Shown: piece after piece, positions 36,034 to 44,852 of the stretch
How the letters are laid out: the number at the start of each line of letters is the position of its first letter
Numbering within the stretch: position 1 is the stretch's first letter
Notes under the pieces: generated by a model
Told to the model about the DNA's origin: nothing
Database searches by the model: none
Seen by the model: the letters and a program-made list of their open reading frames with translations, nothing else
Assembly: GCF_031202305.1 (NCBI RefSeq)
Contig: NZ_CP101731.1
Coordinates: 3,224,001-3,288,000 of the forward strand
DNA: 64,000 nucleotides
From: Pelagibacterium sp. 26DY04
Lineage (GTDB): Bacteria; Pseudomonadota; Alphaproteobacteria; Rhizobiales; Devosiaceae
Direction of reading: 5' to 3'
Translations under genes and position numbers: made by a program

Positions 36034-36626
36034 CCCCAAGGCTTGAGGAAGGCCGCGATGGCCATGAGTTCGCTCTGGGGCACCTCGTGACCGCCCTCAT
36101 GCCAGGCGATCTCGGTCGTCGCGCCCTGGTCCACGAACCAGTCCGCCAGCGCCTGGGTGCGCGGCGCCGGGCAGATGGGATCGCGCCGGCCGGCGGTGAT
36201 CAGAACCTTGCGGTTGGCAAGCCCCGCGACCGCCTCGGGCTCCCATGGGATCAGCGGATGCATCAGCACGGCGGCATCGACGATCTCGGGATGGGCGAAC
36301 ATCACAGAGGCCAGGATGTTGGCGCCGTTGGAATAACCCAGCCCGATCAGCGGCCCGTCGGCGGCAAGCCCCTTGAGGAACTCGGCCATCGTCTCGGTGC
36401 GGATCTTGAGGTCGTCCATATCGTAAACGCCCTCGCCCGTGCGGCGGAAATAGCGCAACGCCCCGCCCTCGGAGACATCGCCGCGTGGCGCGACGAGCCG
36501 GGCATCGGGCAGAAGCTGGCGGCCCAGCGCAAAGAACTGGTTCTCATCCCCGCCCGTGCCGTGAAAGAGCACGAGCGTAGGGGCGCCGGGGGTTTTGGGG
36601 TCATGCGTTTTCGTGATGTAGGTCAT
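36030..36626 (-). CDS. Alpha/beta hydrolase, carboxylesterase (MhqD-like)
   Basis: The 198-residue esterase has the compact carboxylesterase/phospholipase fold: LVLFHGTGGDENQFFALGRQLLPDARLVAPRGDVSEGG, the nucleophile in GLGYSNGANILASVMFAHP, Asp in ITAGRRDPICPAP and His in WHEGGHEVPQSEL. In Bacillus, MhqD acts with the ring-cleaving dioxygenase MhqO against quinones; here an MhqO-like gene lies 217 bases upstream on the same strand. The start at 36626 (MTYITKTHDPKTP) avoids repeat DNA further up. Confidence 0.88.
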   Translation of the reverse strand: MTYITKTHDPKTPGAPTLVLFHGTGGDENQFFALGRQLLPDARLVAPRGDVSEGGALRYFRRTGEGVYDMDDLKIRTETMAEFLKGLAADGPLIGLGYSNGANILASVMFAHPEIVDAAVLMHPLIPWEPEAVAGLANRKVLITAGRRDPICPAPRTQALADWFVDQGATTEIAWHEGGHEVPQSELMAIAAFLKPWG

Positions 36627-36666
36627 GGTGATCCAACTATAGCATTTGTGATCGGCGCAGTCGCTG

Positions 36667-36820
36667 AGCCCCCTCATCCCCATCCCTTCTCCCACCAGGG
36701 GAGAAGGGGGCTCTTTTGGCAAGCTTATGGTTGTTGCTCAAACGCTGCCGTGGGTTCCCCTTCTCCCCTCGTGGGAGAAGGTGGCCCGGCAGAGCCGGGT
36801 CGGATGAGGGGCGCGGCGCT
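36667..36820. repeat. Double hairpin-type repeat between mhqO-like and mhqD-like genes
   Basis: Two CCCTTCTCCC-type hairpins (one near 36684-36710, one near 36757-36782), each with a GGTCGGATGAGG-type or CCCCTCATCC flank, sit in the 216-base gap. They may weaken co-transcription of the two genes. No coding sequence was seen. Confidence 0.7.
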
Positions 36821-36842
36821 TGAACGATCCTACCAGGCCGGC

Positions 36843-37775
36843 TTAACCCTTGATCTCAGGCAGATGCGTTTCCAGCCAGCTTCGCAGATGCTCGTGCTGG
36901 GTGGGAAGCTTCAGCGCTTCGCCCAGATGCGCGGTGTCCTCGTCGCGGTCGAAACCGGGTTCGTTGGTGGCGATCTCGAACAGCACGCCACCGGGGGTGC
37001 GGAAATAGATGGCGTAGAAATAATCGCGATCGATCACCGGGGTCACCTGATAACCCGTATCGAGCAGCGCCTTGCGCACTTCGGCCTGCGCGTCGCGGTT
37101 TTCGACGGCGAAGGCGATGTGATGCACCGAGCCGGCGCCGAGATCGCCGCGCGGCATGTTGGGAAGCGTCTGAAGATCGATGACGTCCGCGCCATTGCCG
37201 CCCGGAATCACGAACCGCTTGATGCCCCTGGAGGTATCGGCGTGTTCGTACCCCATGAACTTCAAAAGCTCTTCGGTGGCTCCGGTTTCGCGCAGGCGCA
37301 GCGTGGCGCCGGCAAAGCCGCGAATGGCCTCGTCGCCGTTGATGCTGCCGCCGGTCCAGGGCGCGCGATCGTCCCCCTTGGCCTCGACCAGCGCGAAATG
37401 ATCGCCATCGACGGCGGTAAAGCGCAGGCGCTTTTCGCCAAAGCTTTCTTCGGCCGCGATGCCGGTGACGCCCTTTTCCGCAAAGCGCTCCTTCCAGAAT
37501 TCCAGGCTCCCCTCGGGAACCGAGAACACCGTCTCGCCCACCTCGCCCGTGCCGGGACGGCCACGGATGATGTGAGGGAAGGGGAAATAGGTCATCACCG
37601 ATCCGGGCGTGCCCACCTCATCGCCATAATAGAGATGATAGACGGAGGGCTCGTCGAAATTGACGGTTTTCTTGACCCGGCGCAGGCCGAGCGTCGAGGT
37701 GAAAAAGCGGTTGTTGGCATCCGCATCGCGCGACATGGAGGTGACGTGGTGCAGGCCTTTGATCTGATTGAGCAT
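36843..37775 (-). CDS. Ring-cleaving dioxygenase, MhqO/LinE type
   Basis: The 310-residue protein has two VOC modules. It starts MLNQIKGLHHVTSMSRDADANNRFFTSTLGLRRVKKTVNFDEPSVYHLYYGDEVGTPGSVMTYFPFP, the typical opening of MhqO/MhqA, and has the second module at GAGSVHHIAFAVENRDAQAEVRKALLDTGYQVTPVIDRDYFYAIYFRTPGGVLFEIATNEPGFDRDED. The metal ligands are two His and Glu. It likely opens hydroquinone rings as part of quinone resistance, together with the downstream MhqD-like esterase. A perfect inverted repeat lies directly before its start. Confidence 0.92.
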   Translation of the reverse strand: MLNQIKGLHHVTSMSRDADANNRFFTSTLGLRRVKKTVNFDEPSVYHLYYGDEVGTPGSVMTYFPFPHIIRGRPGTGEVGETVFSVPEGSLEFWKERFAEKGVTGIAAEESFGEKRLRFTAVDGDHFALVEAKGDDRAPWTGGSINGDEAIRGFAGATLRLRETGATEELLKFMGYEHADTSRGIKRFVIPGGNGADVIDLQTLPNMPRGDLGAGSVHHIAFAVENRDAQAEVRKALLDTGYQVTPVIDRDYFYAIYFRTPGGVLFEIATNEPGFDRDEDTAHLGEALKLPTQHEHLRSWLETHLPEIKG

Positions 37776-37777
37776 GG

Positions 37778-37805
37778 TTGGTCTCCCATTGCGTGTTGAG
37801 ACCAA
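37778..37805 (-). promoter_or_regulatory. Perfect 8-bp inverted repeat before the mhqO-like gene
   Basis: TTGGTCTC (37778-37785) and GAGACCAA (37798-37805) pair across 12 bases, two bases from the ATG at 37775. On the minus strand GGGAG of the ribosome site overlaps the proximal arm. It may be an operator for a quinone-sensing regulator or an RNA hairpin. Confidence 0.5.
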
Positions 37806-37911
37806 TATAGAGCGCATGGCCGGTCGGATAATCCGGCCTATGGTTCATTGATTATTCGATAATGGTGAACAGTGCGCGCTCCCACCGCACGGGTTGCGGA
37901 AGCCCAGCGCA

Positions 37912-38120
37912 TCCCTCACTCCGGCCCCTCTCCCTCAAGGGGAGAGGGAGCTCCCATAGGAGCGTTTGAGTTCTTACGGAAAAGCGGCCACGGCTCCCCT
38001 TCTCCCCTGGTGGGAGACTTCGAACCGTCCTTTGGCCAATCGTGCCGGTGGCACGATTGGAGGTGAGAAGGCCATGAGAGCTAAGCTCGAATGGCAGGCC
38101 GGCGAAGCGGTCGGATGAGG
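37912..38120. repeat. Composite hairpin repeat with inserted module, copy 1
   Basis: Starts with a CCCTCTCCC-type hairpin, then a CCTTCTCCCC block that runs at 38012 into a ~105-base module (GACTTCGAACCGTCC, TTTGGCCAATCGTGCC, GGAGGTGAGAAGGCCATGAGA) ending in CAGGCCGGCGAAGCGG. The module recurs at 38266-38392. Part of a 660-base stretch (37776-38435) with no gene. Confidence 0.7.
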
Positions 38121-38165
38121 GGGGCTCTGAGATTGCCCATGCGCACACGCTGGATGCCGCCGATA

Positions 38166-38402
38166 GGCTGCGCCCCCTCACCCCCGTCCCCTCTCCCACC
38201 AGGGGAGAGGGGCTCGTGGGGAAGCACTCTGCTAACCACAAGCTCAACTCCCCTTCTCCCCTTGAGGGAGACTTCGAGCCGTCCTCTGGCCAAACGTGCC
38301 GGCGGCATTGGAGGCGGGAAGGCCATGAGACGGCGCCTGCCCCCGCGAAGGCGGGGGCTCGAATGGCAGGCCGGCGAAGCGGGCGGATGAGGGGTGCGCA
38401 GC
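38166..38402. repeat. Composite hairpin repeat with inserted module, copy 2
   Basis: CCCTCTCCCACCAGGGGAGAGG hairpin near 38189-38211, then CCTTCTCCCCTTGAGGGAGA running into the second module copy at 38266-38392, which additionally contains GCCCCCGCGAAGGCGGGGGC. Ends with GGCGGATGAGGGGTGCG. No open reading frame is credible here. Confidence 0.7.
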
Positions 38403-38435
38403 GTAGCCCCCTCACGATCGCGCGAGCAAAGCCAC

Positions 38436-39116
38436 CTACAGCGGCGTCACCCGGTAAGCGCAGCGGCGGGCGCCCATGACGATGTGGTCGGTGCGCTCCA
38501 CCTGGGCTTCGGGGCCCAGCACGTCGCGGAACACCGCCAGTTCGGCGCGGCAGAAATTCTGGCAGGCGGTGGCGGCCGCGCAGATGGGGCAGTGGTTTTC
38601 GTAAAGCATATAGCCCCCCTCCCCATCGGGCTCCCAAGAAGCCATGTACCCCTCGGTCGAGCGCAGATCGGCCAGCCGGGCCACGCGTTCGCCAAGCGTC
38701 CGTGCATCGGCCAGGGCATTGCGATAGAGCGTGCGCGTCCGCTCCTCGCGCGCATCGATCACGCGCGAGAGCGCATCGGGGCCGAAGGTGTCCCCGACGA
38801 TCCCCAACAGCTCGACGGTGAGCGCGGCATGGGTGTCGGGAAAACGCGACTGGCCTCCAGCCGTCAGGCGCCAGAACTGGGACGGCCGGCCCACACCGCG
38901 CGATTGGCTCCAGCTTTCCACCAGCCCCTCTTCGGCCAGCCGCACGAGCTGCTGGCGCGCCGCCTCGCCCGAGGTGCCCAGCGCCCGGCCGAGCTCGGCG
39001 GCGGTCTTTTCCCCGTGCATCTTCAAATGGAACAGGATGCGCTCGGCCGCGTTGCGCGGGCTCCAGCTTTGGGCGGATTGGATGTCGGACTCGATGGCCG
39101 GTTTGCTGCTTGACAT
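38436..39116 (-). CDS. SufR-like winged-helix regulator with cysteine cluster
   Basis: The 226-residue protein has an N-terminal winged helix (AAERILFHLKMHGEKTAAELGRALGTSGEAARQQLVRLAEEGLVESWSQSRGVGRPSQFWRLTAGG) and a C-terminal domain with cysteines in ENHCPICAAATACQNFCRAEL. This matches the SufR/DeoR-like family, where the cysteines hold an iron-sulfur cluster that senses iron or oxidative state. No suf genes are in the window, so its targets are unclear. It is divergent from a flavin reductase gene across 132 bases. Confidence 0.85.
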   Translation of the reverse strand: MSSSKPAIESDIQSAQSWSPRNAAERILFHLKMHGEKTAAELGRALGTSGEAARQQLVRLAEEGLVESWSQSRGVGRPSQFWRLTAGGQSRFPDTHAALTVELLGIVGDTFGPDALSRVIDAREERTRTLYRNALADARTLGERVARLADLRSTEGYMASWEPDGEGGYMLYENHCPICAAATACQNFCRAELAVFRDVLGPEAQVERTDHIVMGARRCAYRVTPL

Positions 39117-39248
39117 GGCTCCGGGGCGGCATTTAGAAAGCACTTACTTGGAAAATACAGGGGACGGCGCGCAAGATCAAGTCCTGCCGCGTCTCCCCGG
39201 CAAATGGCGCCTGCGCGCCCATGGCGAATGACGAAACTGAGCAAAATC

Positions 39249-39791
39249 ATGCCAGCCCATCCGGCTCCGACCCTTGCGCTGGCCTGCGCCGACCACCCCG
39301 CCGCCCGCGACGCGGTGCCCGCCTCCCAGTTCACCGGCGCCATGAGCACGCTCGCCGCTTCGGTGACCGTGGTTGCGGCCCGCGACGGTGCCGAGCGGCA
39401 CGGACGTACGGTAACGGCGATGCTGTCGCTCAGCGCCGAGCCGCCCGCGATCCTCGTCTCGATCACGCGCGATACCGAATTGGCGCAGACCATCGAAACC
39501 GCCGGGCGTTTTTCGCTTTCGGTTCTGGCCGAAAATCAGCAGGCCGTGGCCGATGCCTTTGCCGGCTGGGGCCCCGCCGACCGGTTCGGGGAAGCGGAAT
39601 GGGCCGAATGGGCTTCGGGCCAGCCCAGGCTCGATGGCGCCGTGGCGAGCTTTGATTGCGTGCTGGCCGGATCGATCGAGATGGATACCCATATCCTCTA
39701 TGCGGGGATCGTGATGCACACCGCATCCTTCCCCGATCGCGCGCCGCTGCTCTGGCACCGGCGCGGCTATGCCCGGCTCGATCAGGACTGA
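39249..39791 (+). CDS. Flavin reductase-family protein (FMN-binding split barrel)
   Basis: The 180-residue protein carries the flavin reductase domain: [79 protein letters not shown]. Such enzymes use NAD(P)H to supply reduced FMN to a partner monooxygenase. The start is uncertain: ATGs at 39204, 39228 and 39249 are in frame and none has a strong ribosome site. The partner monooxygenase is not in the window. It overlaps the end of the convergent DUF2200 gene. Confidence 0.85.
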   Translation: MPAHPAPTLALACADHPAARDAVPASQFTGAMSTLAASVTVVAARDGAERHGRTVTAMLSLSAEPPAILVSITRDTELAQTIETAGRFSLSVLAENQQAVADAFAGWGPADRFGEAEWAEWASGQPRLDGAVASFDCVLAGSIEMDTHILYAGIVMHTASFPDRAPLLWHRRGYARLDQD

Positions 39792-40147
39792 GCCGGTTCG
39801 GCGCGCAGAATCTTCTCCATCGCCTTGCCCTTGGCGAGTTCGTCGATGAGCTTGTCGAGATAGCGCAACTCGCGCATCAGCGGCTCCTCGATATTTTCGA
39901 CCCGGACGCCGCAGACGACGCCGGTAATCAGCGATCGCGCCGGATTGAGGCGCGGCGCGGTGGCGAAAAAATCCTCGAAACTGGTCCTGTTCTCCAGCTC
40001 GGCTTCCAGCGAAGCCTGGCTGTGCCCGGTGAGCCAGCGGATGATTTCATCCACCTCGGCCTTGGTGCGCCCCTTCTTTTCGGCCTTGGTGATATAGTGG
40101 GGATAAACGCTGGCGACGCTGATCTTATAGATGCGGTGGCCCGTCAT
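39782..40147 (-). CDS. DUF2200 family protein
   Basis: The 121-residue cytoplasmic protein starts [42 protein letters not shown], the family's characteristic opening, and continues with [52 protein letters not shown]. The function is unknown; the protein is probably mostly helical. It overlaps the flavin reductase gene end by ten bases. Confidence 0.9.
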   Translation of the reverse strand: MTGHRIYKISVASVYPHYITKAEKKGRTKAEVDEIIRWLTGHSQASLEAELENRTSFEDFFATAPRLNPARSLITGVVCGVRVENIEEPLMRELRYLDKLIDELAKGKAMEKILRAEPAQS

Positions 40148-40212
40148 GCCTTCTCCTCCACGGCGGAATTGCCCAGCCTCTTTATACTCCCAATTGGCCG
40201 CCTGGTCGAAGC

Positions 40213-41166
40213 TTAGAGCGCCGATGTCATCCCGCCATCGACGAAGAACAGCGAGCCGTTGAGATAGGTCATCTCCGGCGAAGCCATCGAAAGGATGGCG
40301 GCGGCGATTTCCTGGGGAGAGGCCACCCGCTGCATGCCATGGACGTTGGAGCGCGCCCAGGCGCCCACTCCGGCATGCCAGACGGCATCGGGCGCGTCCA
40401 TGAACCCCGCATCGCGCCGGATCATTTCGGTATCGGTGGCGCCCGGACAGATGGCGTTGACCCTGATGCCCTGGCCTCCATATTCGAGCGCCGCCGTCTG
40501 GACGATGCCGGCCAGCGCCCGCTTGGAGGCGTTGTAAGCGGCGAGCCCCGGACGCGCGCCCACGATATTGACCGAGGAGGTGACGATGATCTGCCCGCCG
40601 CGTTCGAGCATATGCGGGATTTCCGCCTTCATGGCGAGGAAGACGCCGCGCACATTGGTCGCGTAAAGATCATCCCAATCGGCCGTGGCGATCTCGTGGA
40701 GGGGATCGTTGAAGGTCACGCCGGCATTGTTGAGCGCGATGTCGATGCCGCCATAGGCTTGGACCGCCTGGGTGACGAAGGCGTCGACATCGGCCTCCTC
40801 GCGCACGTCGGCGCGGATGTAGAGCGCTTCGCCGCCATTGTCGCGGATGCCGGCAGCGACCTCCTCGCCCAATTGCTCGCGCCGGCCGCAGAATGCGACG
40901 CGCGCGCCCTCGGCGGCAAAGGCTTCGGCGGCGGCGCGGCCGATGCCCGAAGTGGCGCCAGTGATGAGCACCGTCTGGTCCGCAAAACGGCGGCGGCCAT
41001 CAAGGATGGGTGGCTGGGGAGGGGTCGAGCCGGCCAGCGCCATGCCGCTGGCCAGACCCGCCGCCGCCCCCGCCACGGTGCCGATCGCCGCCGCGCCCAG
41101 CATGCGGCGGCGAGAGGGATTGGCGGGTTTATCGGTCTTGTCGGTATCTTGGCTCATCTCGTTCAT
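40213..41166 (-). CDS. Short-chain dehydrogenase/reductase with a Tat-type signal
   Basis: The 317-residue protein begins with a basic stretch [28 protein letters not shown] (about 18-45), a twin-arginine-like signal, then a normal [22 protein letters not shown] for NAD(P), ALNNAG, the active-site Ser in [14 protein letters not shown] and [13 protein letters not shown]. Export of an SDR to the periplasm would be unusual. It lies 82 bases downstream of a LysR gene on the same strand. The substrate is unknown. Confidence 0.88.
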   Translation of the reverse strand: MNEMSQDTDKTDKPANPSRRRMLGAAAIGTVAGAAAGLASGMALAGSTPPQPPILDGRRRFADQTVLITGATSGIGRAAAEAFAAEGARVAFCGRREQLGEEVAAGIRDNGGEALYIRADVREEADVDAFVTQAVQAYGGIDIALNNAGVTFNDPLHEIATADWDDLYATNVRGVFLAMKAEIPHMLERGGQIIVTSSVNIVGARPGLAAYNASKRALAGIVQTAALEYGGQGIRVNAICPGATDTEMIRRDAGFMDAPDAVWHAGVGAWARSNVHGMQRVASPQEIAAAILSMASPEMTYLNGSLFFVDGGMTSAL

Positions 41167-41248
41167 CCGTTTTGCTTTGAGAGCAAAATGGCGGCGAAAG
41201 AAGCGTGCAACAATCGAGCGGAATCGGCACGAGCCGTGAAGCTGTGCT

Positions 41249-42169
41249 TCACAATGGATTGGCGGCGATTATCGCCTCGCGCGAGCGTTTCATGTGCTCG
41301 ACAAAGGCCCTGAGCTTGGGAAGCGTCTGGGCGCGGCTGGGGTAGTAAAGGAAGATGCCGGGGCTTTCCGGCCAAAACGGCTTGAGCACCGGCACCAGCC
41401 GACCCGCCGCGATGTGCGGGGCGACGATCGGCTCGGCTACATAGGAAAGCCCCAGCCCCTTGAGCGCGAGCGAGACCACCAGCGCCTCGTCGTTGACGAT
41501 CACCTGGCCGGGCACCGCCATGTCGAATTCGCGCCCCCCTTCATTGAACTCCCAGCGATAGATGGCGCCCGAGGAACGTTGGCGGAAACCGATGGCGCGG
41601 TGGTTGGCGAGGTCTTCGGGACGTTTCGGCGTGCCATGGGCTTGGAGATAGGCCGGGCTTGCAACGACGCAAAATCGGAAGGGCGGCGTGAGCCGCACGC
41701 CGATCATATCGGCATCGAGCGATTCGGCGAGCCGGATGCCGGCGTCGAACCCGGCCTCCACGATATCGACAAACCCCGAATCGGCGACGATCTCGATTTC
41801 GACCTCCGGGTGGGCGGCACAGAATTGGGCAAGCACCGGTTCGATGACCGGTCCCACCACCGCACGCGGAACGGTAAGGCGCAAAAGCCCGGCCGGACGG
41901 TCGCCCAGGGACCGCGCCGCCTCGAAGCCGGCGGCGAGATCGGCCATGGCCGGCGCGGCGTGGGCGAGAAATTTCTCCCCCGCCTCGGTCAGCCCCACGC
42001 TGCGCGTCGAGCGGGCGACCAACGCCACACCCACCCGTGCCTCAAGGGCCCTGATGGCCTGGCTGACGGCGGAGGCCGAAACGCCCAGATCGAGGGCGGC
42101 GGCGCGGAAGCTGCGCCGCTCGGCAACCCGCAGGAAAGCGGCGACGCCATCGAGGCCGCGTATGCTCAT
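41249..42169 (-). CDS. LysR-family transcriptional regulator
   Basis: The 306-residue protein has the LysR winged helix (GVAAFLRVAERRSFRAAALDLGVSASAVSQAIRALEARVGVALVARSTRSVGLTEAGE) and an effector domain (GLLRLTVPRAVVGPVIEPVLAQFCAAHPEVEIEIVADSGFVDIVEAGFDAGIRL). The start at 42169 (MSIRGLDG) is preferred to one 14 codons upstream. It precedes the Tat-signal SDR on the same strand and is divergent from an amino-acid ABC transporter; either could be its target. Confidence 0.92.
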   Translation of the reverse strand: MSIRGLDGVAAFLRVAERRSFRAAALDLGVSASAVSQAIRALEARVGVALVARSTRSVGLTEAGEKFLAHAAPAMADLAAGFEAARSLGDRPAGLLRLTVPRAVVGPVIEPVLAQFCAAHPEVEIEIVADSGFVDIVEAGFDAGIRLAESLDADMIGVRLTPPFRFCVVASPAYLQAHGTPKRPEDLANHRAIGFRQRSSGAIYRWEFNEGGREFDMAVPGQVIVNDEALVVSLALKGLGLSYVAEPIVAPHIAAGRLVPVLKPFWPESPGIFLYYPSRAQTLPKLRAFVEHMKRSREAIIAANPL

Positions 42170-42289
42170 ATGCCAAATCCCCTTCACGATCGGGACCAAC
42201 ATTCCACGCAAAACGCTTGCGAGTCACCTTCACCCCGATAATATCGCACGCTTTGATGCTTCCCATCCCTTGGACGCGAGGAAACAACC

Positions 42290-43123
42290 ATGTCGGGGAC
42301 CATGACACCCAGCCGGACCGCCCTTTTGGTGGCGCTCCTTGTTCCACTTGCCACGGGCGCCGCACAGGCCCAGGAAAACACGCCGGACGATCCCCGGCTG
42401 TTCACCCCCGGCAAGCTCACAGTCGCAACCTCCGATCCGGTGTTCCCGCCCTGGATGATGGACAACGATCCCTCCAATGGCGAAGGCTTCGAAAGCGCCC
42501 TGGTCTATGCCCTGGCCGAGGAGATGGGGTTCGACCGCGAGGACGTTGTCTGGGTGCGCGAAACCTTCGATCAGGCGATCGCGCCGGGCGCCAAGAATTA
42601 CGATTTCGGCATCCAGCAGATTTCGGTGACCGAGGAACGCAGCCAGATCGCGACCTTCTCCGATCCCTATTACCTGCCCGAAAAGGCCGTGGTCGCCATG
42701 CCCGGTTCCCCGGTGAGCGAGGCGCGGACCTTCGAGGATCTGCGCGATGTGCGCTGGGGCGTGATGCTGGGCACCACCGATCTCGATTATGTCGCCGAGA
42801 TCATCGGGGTCGATGACGCGGCGGTCTATAACGACCAGGTCGGGCTGTTCCAGGCGCTCCAGGGCAACCAGATCGACGCGGTCGCGACCGAACTGGCCAC
42901 CGCGCTCTATCTCACCGCCGTCCAGGTGCCCGACGCCGAAATCGCCGCCATCCTGCCCCATGACGAGAACGACTACGGCCACGGGCTGATCTTCGAGCAG
43001 GGCAACGAACTGGTCGAATGGGTCAACGAGGCGATCGCCACGCTTCAGAGCGAAGGCGTTATCGATGCGCTGGTCGCCGAGTATCTGATCGCAGACCCCG
43101 ACCTGCCGGTTATCACTCAATGA
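42290..43123 (+). CDS. Polar amino-acid ABC transporter, substrate-binding protein
   Basis: The 277-residue periplasmic protein has a signal peptide (ALLVALLVPLATGAAQAQ) and the family-3 solute-binding fold: GKLTVATSDPVFPPWMMDNDPSNGEGFESALVYALAEEMGF, NYDFGIQQISVTEERSQIATFSDPYY and the ligand-binding second lobe. GAGG lies nine bases before the ATG at 42290. The gene runs into the permease gene with its stop overlapping the next start (ATGA). The specific amino acid cannot be told. Confidence 0.93.
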   Translation: MSGTMTPSRTALLVALLVPLATGAAQAQENTPDDPRLFTPGKLTVATSDPVFPPWMMDNDPSNGEGFESALVYALAEEMGFDREDVVWVRETFDQAIAPGAKNYDFGIQQISVTEERSQIATFSDPYYLPEKAVVAMPGSPVSEARTFEDLRDVRWGVMLGTTDLDYVAEIIGVDDAAVYNDQVGLFQALQGNQIDAVATELATALYLTAVQVPDAEIAAILPHDENDYGHGLIFEQGNELVEWVNEAIATLQSEGVIDALVAEYLIADPDLPVITQ

Positions 43124-44010
43124 GTTTAGGCGTATCGCCGCAAGGTTCGACCGGCGGGGACCCCGATGGGGGTTCCCGCCGTCCGCTTCCCCCGGCCAAA
43201 AAGAAACTGAGCGCCACCGAGCGTTTCGTCCCTGCCCTGATCTCCATCACCATGGTGCTATTGGTCTTCGGCATCGTCGCCGTGACCGTCACCTCGGCCG
43301 AGCAATGGCCGCGCATCGCGCGCCAGTTCTTCGATCTGGGCGCCATGGCCGCATCCTTTCCCCAGGTTCTGCGCGGCTTCTGGCTCAACATCCAGATCTG
43401 GGTGATCTGCCTTTTCGGCATCATGGCGTTGGGGCTGGTGCTGGCGCTGTTCCGGGCGCTGAGCGGCCCCTGGTTCGCGCCGCTGCGCGTATTCACGGTC
43501 GTCTATATCGATATCTTCCGCGGCCTGCCGGTGCTGCTTTTGGTGTTGATCTTCGGCTTCGGCATTCCCGCGCTCAATCTGCCCGGCCTGCCCAATTCGG
43601 CGCTTTTCTGGGGGGCCACCGCCATGGTGATTTCCTATGCCGCCTATTCGGCCGAGATCTACCGCTCGGGGATCGAGGCGGTCCATGACGGCCAATGGGC
43701 CGCCGCCAAGGCGCTGGGCCTGGGGCAATGGCAGACCATGCGCTACGCCATTCTGCCCCAGGCGGTGCGCAACGTGATCCCCGTGCTGCTCAACCTCGCC
43801 GTCGCGCTGCAAAAGGACGTTGCGCTGCTTTCGGTAATCGGGGTGCGCGACGCGGTGCGCGAAGCGCAGATCTATACCGCCCAGACCTTCAACTATTCAT
43901 CGCTGATCGCTGCGGCGCTGCTGTTCCTTCTCGCCACCATTCCCATGGCGCGGCTGACCGACTACATCGCCCGCAAGGACCGCCAACGCCGCCTGCAGGG
44001 GGTTTTGTGA
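43120..44010 (+). CDS. Polar amino-acid ABC transporter, permease
   Basis: The 296-residue permease has a cytoplasmic N-terminal tail rich in Pro/Lys, then about five to six membrane helices. The family signature YIDIFRGLPVLLLVLIFGFGIP and the EAA loop EIYRSGIEAVHDGQWAAAKALGLGQWQTMRYAILPQAVRNVIPVLLN are present. The ATG at 43120 overlaps the stop of the binding-protein gene; the stop overlaps the GTG of the ATPase gene (GTGA). Only one permease gene is present, so it probably forms a homodimer. Confidence 0.93.
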   Translation: MSLGVSPQGSTGGDPDGGSRRPLPPAKKKLSATERFVPALISITMVLLVFGIVAVTVTSAEQWPRIARQFFDLGAMAASFPQVLRGFWLNIQIWVICLFGIMALGLVLALFRALSGPWFAPLRVFTVVYIDIFRGLPVLLLVLIFGFGIPALNLPGLPNSALFWGATAMVISYAAYSAEIYRSGIEAVHDGQWAAAKALGLGQWQTMRYAILPQAVRNVIPVLLNLAVALQKDVALLSVIGVRDAVREAQIYTAQTFNYSSLIAAALLFLLATIPMARLTDYIARKDRQRRLQGVL

Positions 44011-44756
44011 CACAGCCTCGCGTAACAATTTCCGGGCTCACCAAATATTATGGTGAGACGCTGGTGCTCGACGATGTGAACCTTTCGGTCGCGCCCCATG
44101 AGGTCGTCTGCCTGATCGGCGCCTCGGGCTCGGGCAAGTCCACCCTTCTGCGCTGCATCAACAAGCTCACCGAATACGACCACGGCACCATCGCCCTCGA
44201 CGGCGTGTCGGTGGACGATCCCGCCTGGGGCCGGCATGGGCTCTACCGCAAGGTCGGGATCGTCTTCCAGGCCTATAATCTCTTTCCCCATATGAGCGTG
44301 ATGGAAAACATCACCCTCGCGCCCATCAAGGTGCACGGGATCGGAAAGGACCAAGCCACCGCGCGCGGGCAGCAATTGCTCGAAGCGTTCGGGCTGGGAG
44401 AATTCGGCAAGGCCTATCCCGAACAGCTTTCGGGCGGCCAGCAGCAGCGCGTCGCGATCGTCAGGGCACTGGCCACCAAGCCCGAAGTGCTGCTGCTCGA
44501 CGAGGTGACCGCGGCGCTCGATCCCGAGCTTGTGGGCGACGTGCTCGCCATCATCCGGCGCTTGAAGGGCGAGGGCATGACCATGGTGATCGTCACCCAC
44601 GAAATGGGGTTTGCCCGCGAGGTGGCCGACAGGGTCTGCTTTCTCGATGGCGGACGCATCGTCGAGGAAGGGGAGCCCAAAAAGCTGTTCTCGGCCCCCG
44701 AAAATCCGCGCACGCGGAAATTTCTCGAACGCATCATCGCGGCGGGCCGGCTTTAG
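44007..44756 (+). CDS. Polar amino-acid ABC transporter, ATP-binding protein
   Basis: The 249-residue ATPase begins at a GTG that overlaps the permease stop. Walker A is GASGSGKST, the Q-loop region VGIVFQAYNLFPHMSVMENI, the signature LSGGQQQRVAI, Walker B LLLDEVTAALDPELVGDVL and the His-loop VTHEMGFAREVADRV. This is the GlnQ/HisP-type pattern, completing the three-gene transporter operon. The longer open frame upstream inside the permease gene is not coding. Confidence 0.94.
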   Translation: MTQPRVTISGLTKYYGETLVLDDVNLSVAPHEVVCLIGASGSGKSTLLRCINKLTEYDHGTIALDGVSVDDPAWGRHGLYRKVGIVFQAYNLFPHMSVMENITLAPIKVHGIGKDQATARGQQLLEAFGLGEFGKAYPEQLSGGQQQRVAIVRALATKPEVLLLDEVTAALDPELVGDVLAIIRRLKGEGMTMVIVTHEMGFAREVADRVCFLDGGRIVEEGEPKKLFSAPENPRTRKFLERIIAAGRL

Positions 44757-44817
44757 CATCGAATCGACTTGACCGGTGTTAGCGCCCGCCTCGCCGATTG
44801 AACGAAACAGCGCGCCC

Positions 44818-44842
44818 CTGGTTGAGCCACGAGTTCAACCAG
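44818..44842 (+). promoter_or_regulatory. Perfect inverted repeat touching the Mn-catalase ribosome site
   Basis: CTGGTTGA (44818-44825) and TCAACCAG (44835-44842) pair across nine bases. The ribosome site AGGAG (44841-44845) begins inside the second arm. It may be an operator for a stress regulator or an RNA hairpin limiting translation. Confidence 0.45.
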
Positions 44843-44852
44843 GAGAGCATTC

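Noticed and set aside
37912..38402. CRISPR-like array
   Set aside because: Repeats are few, unevenly spaced, palindromic and also found at many other loci; there are no regular spacers and no cas genes.
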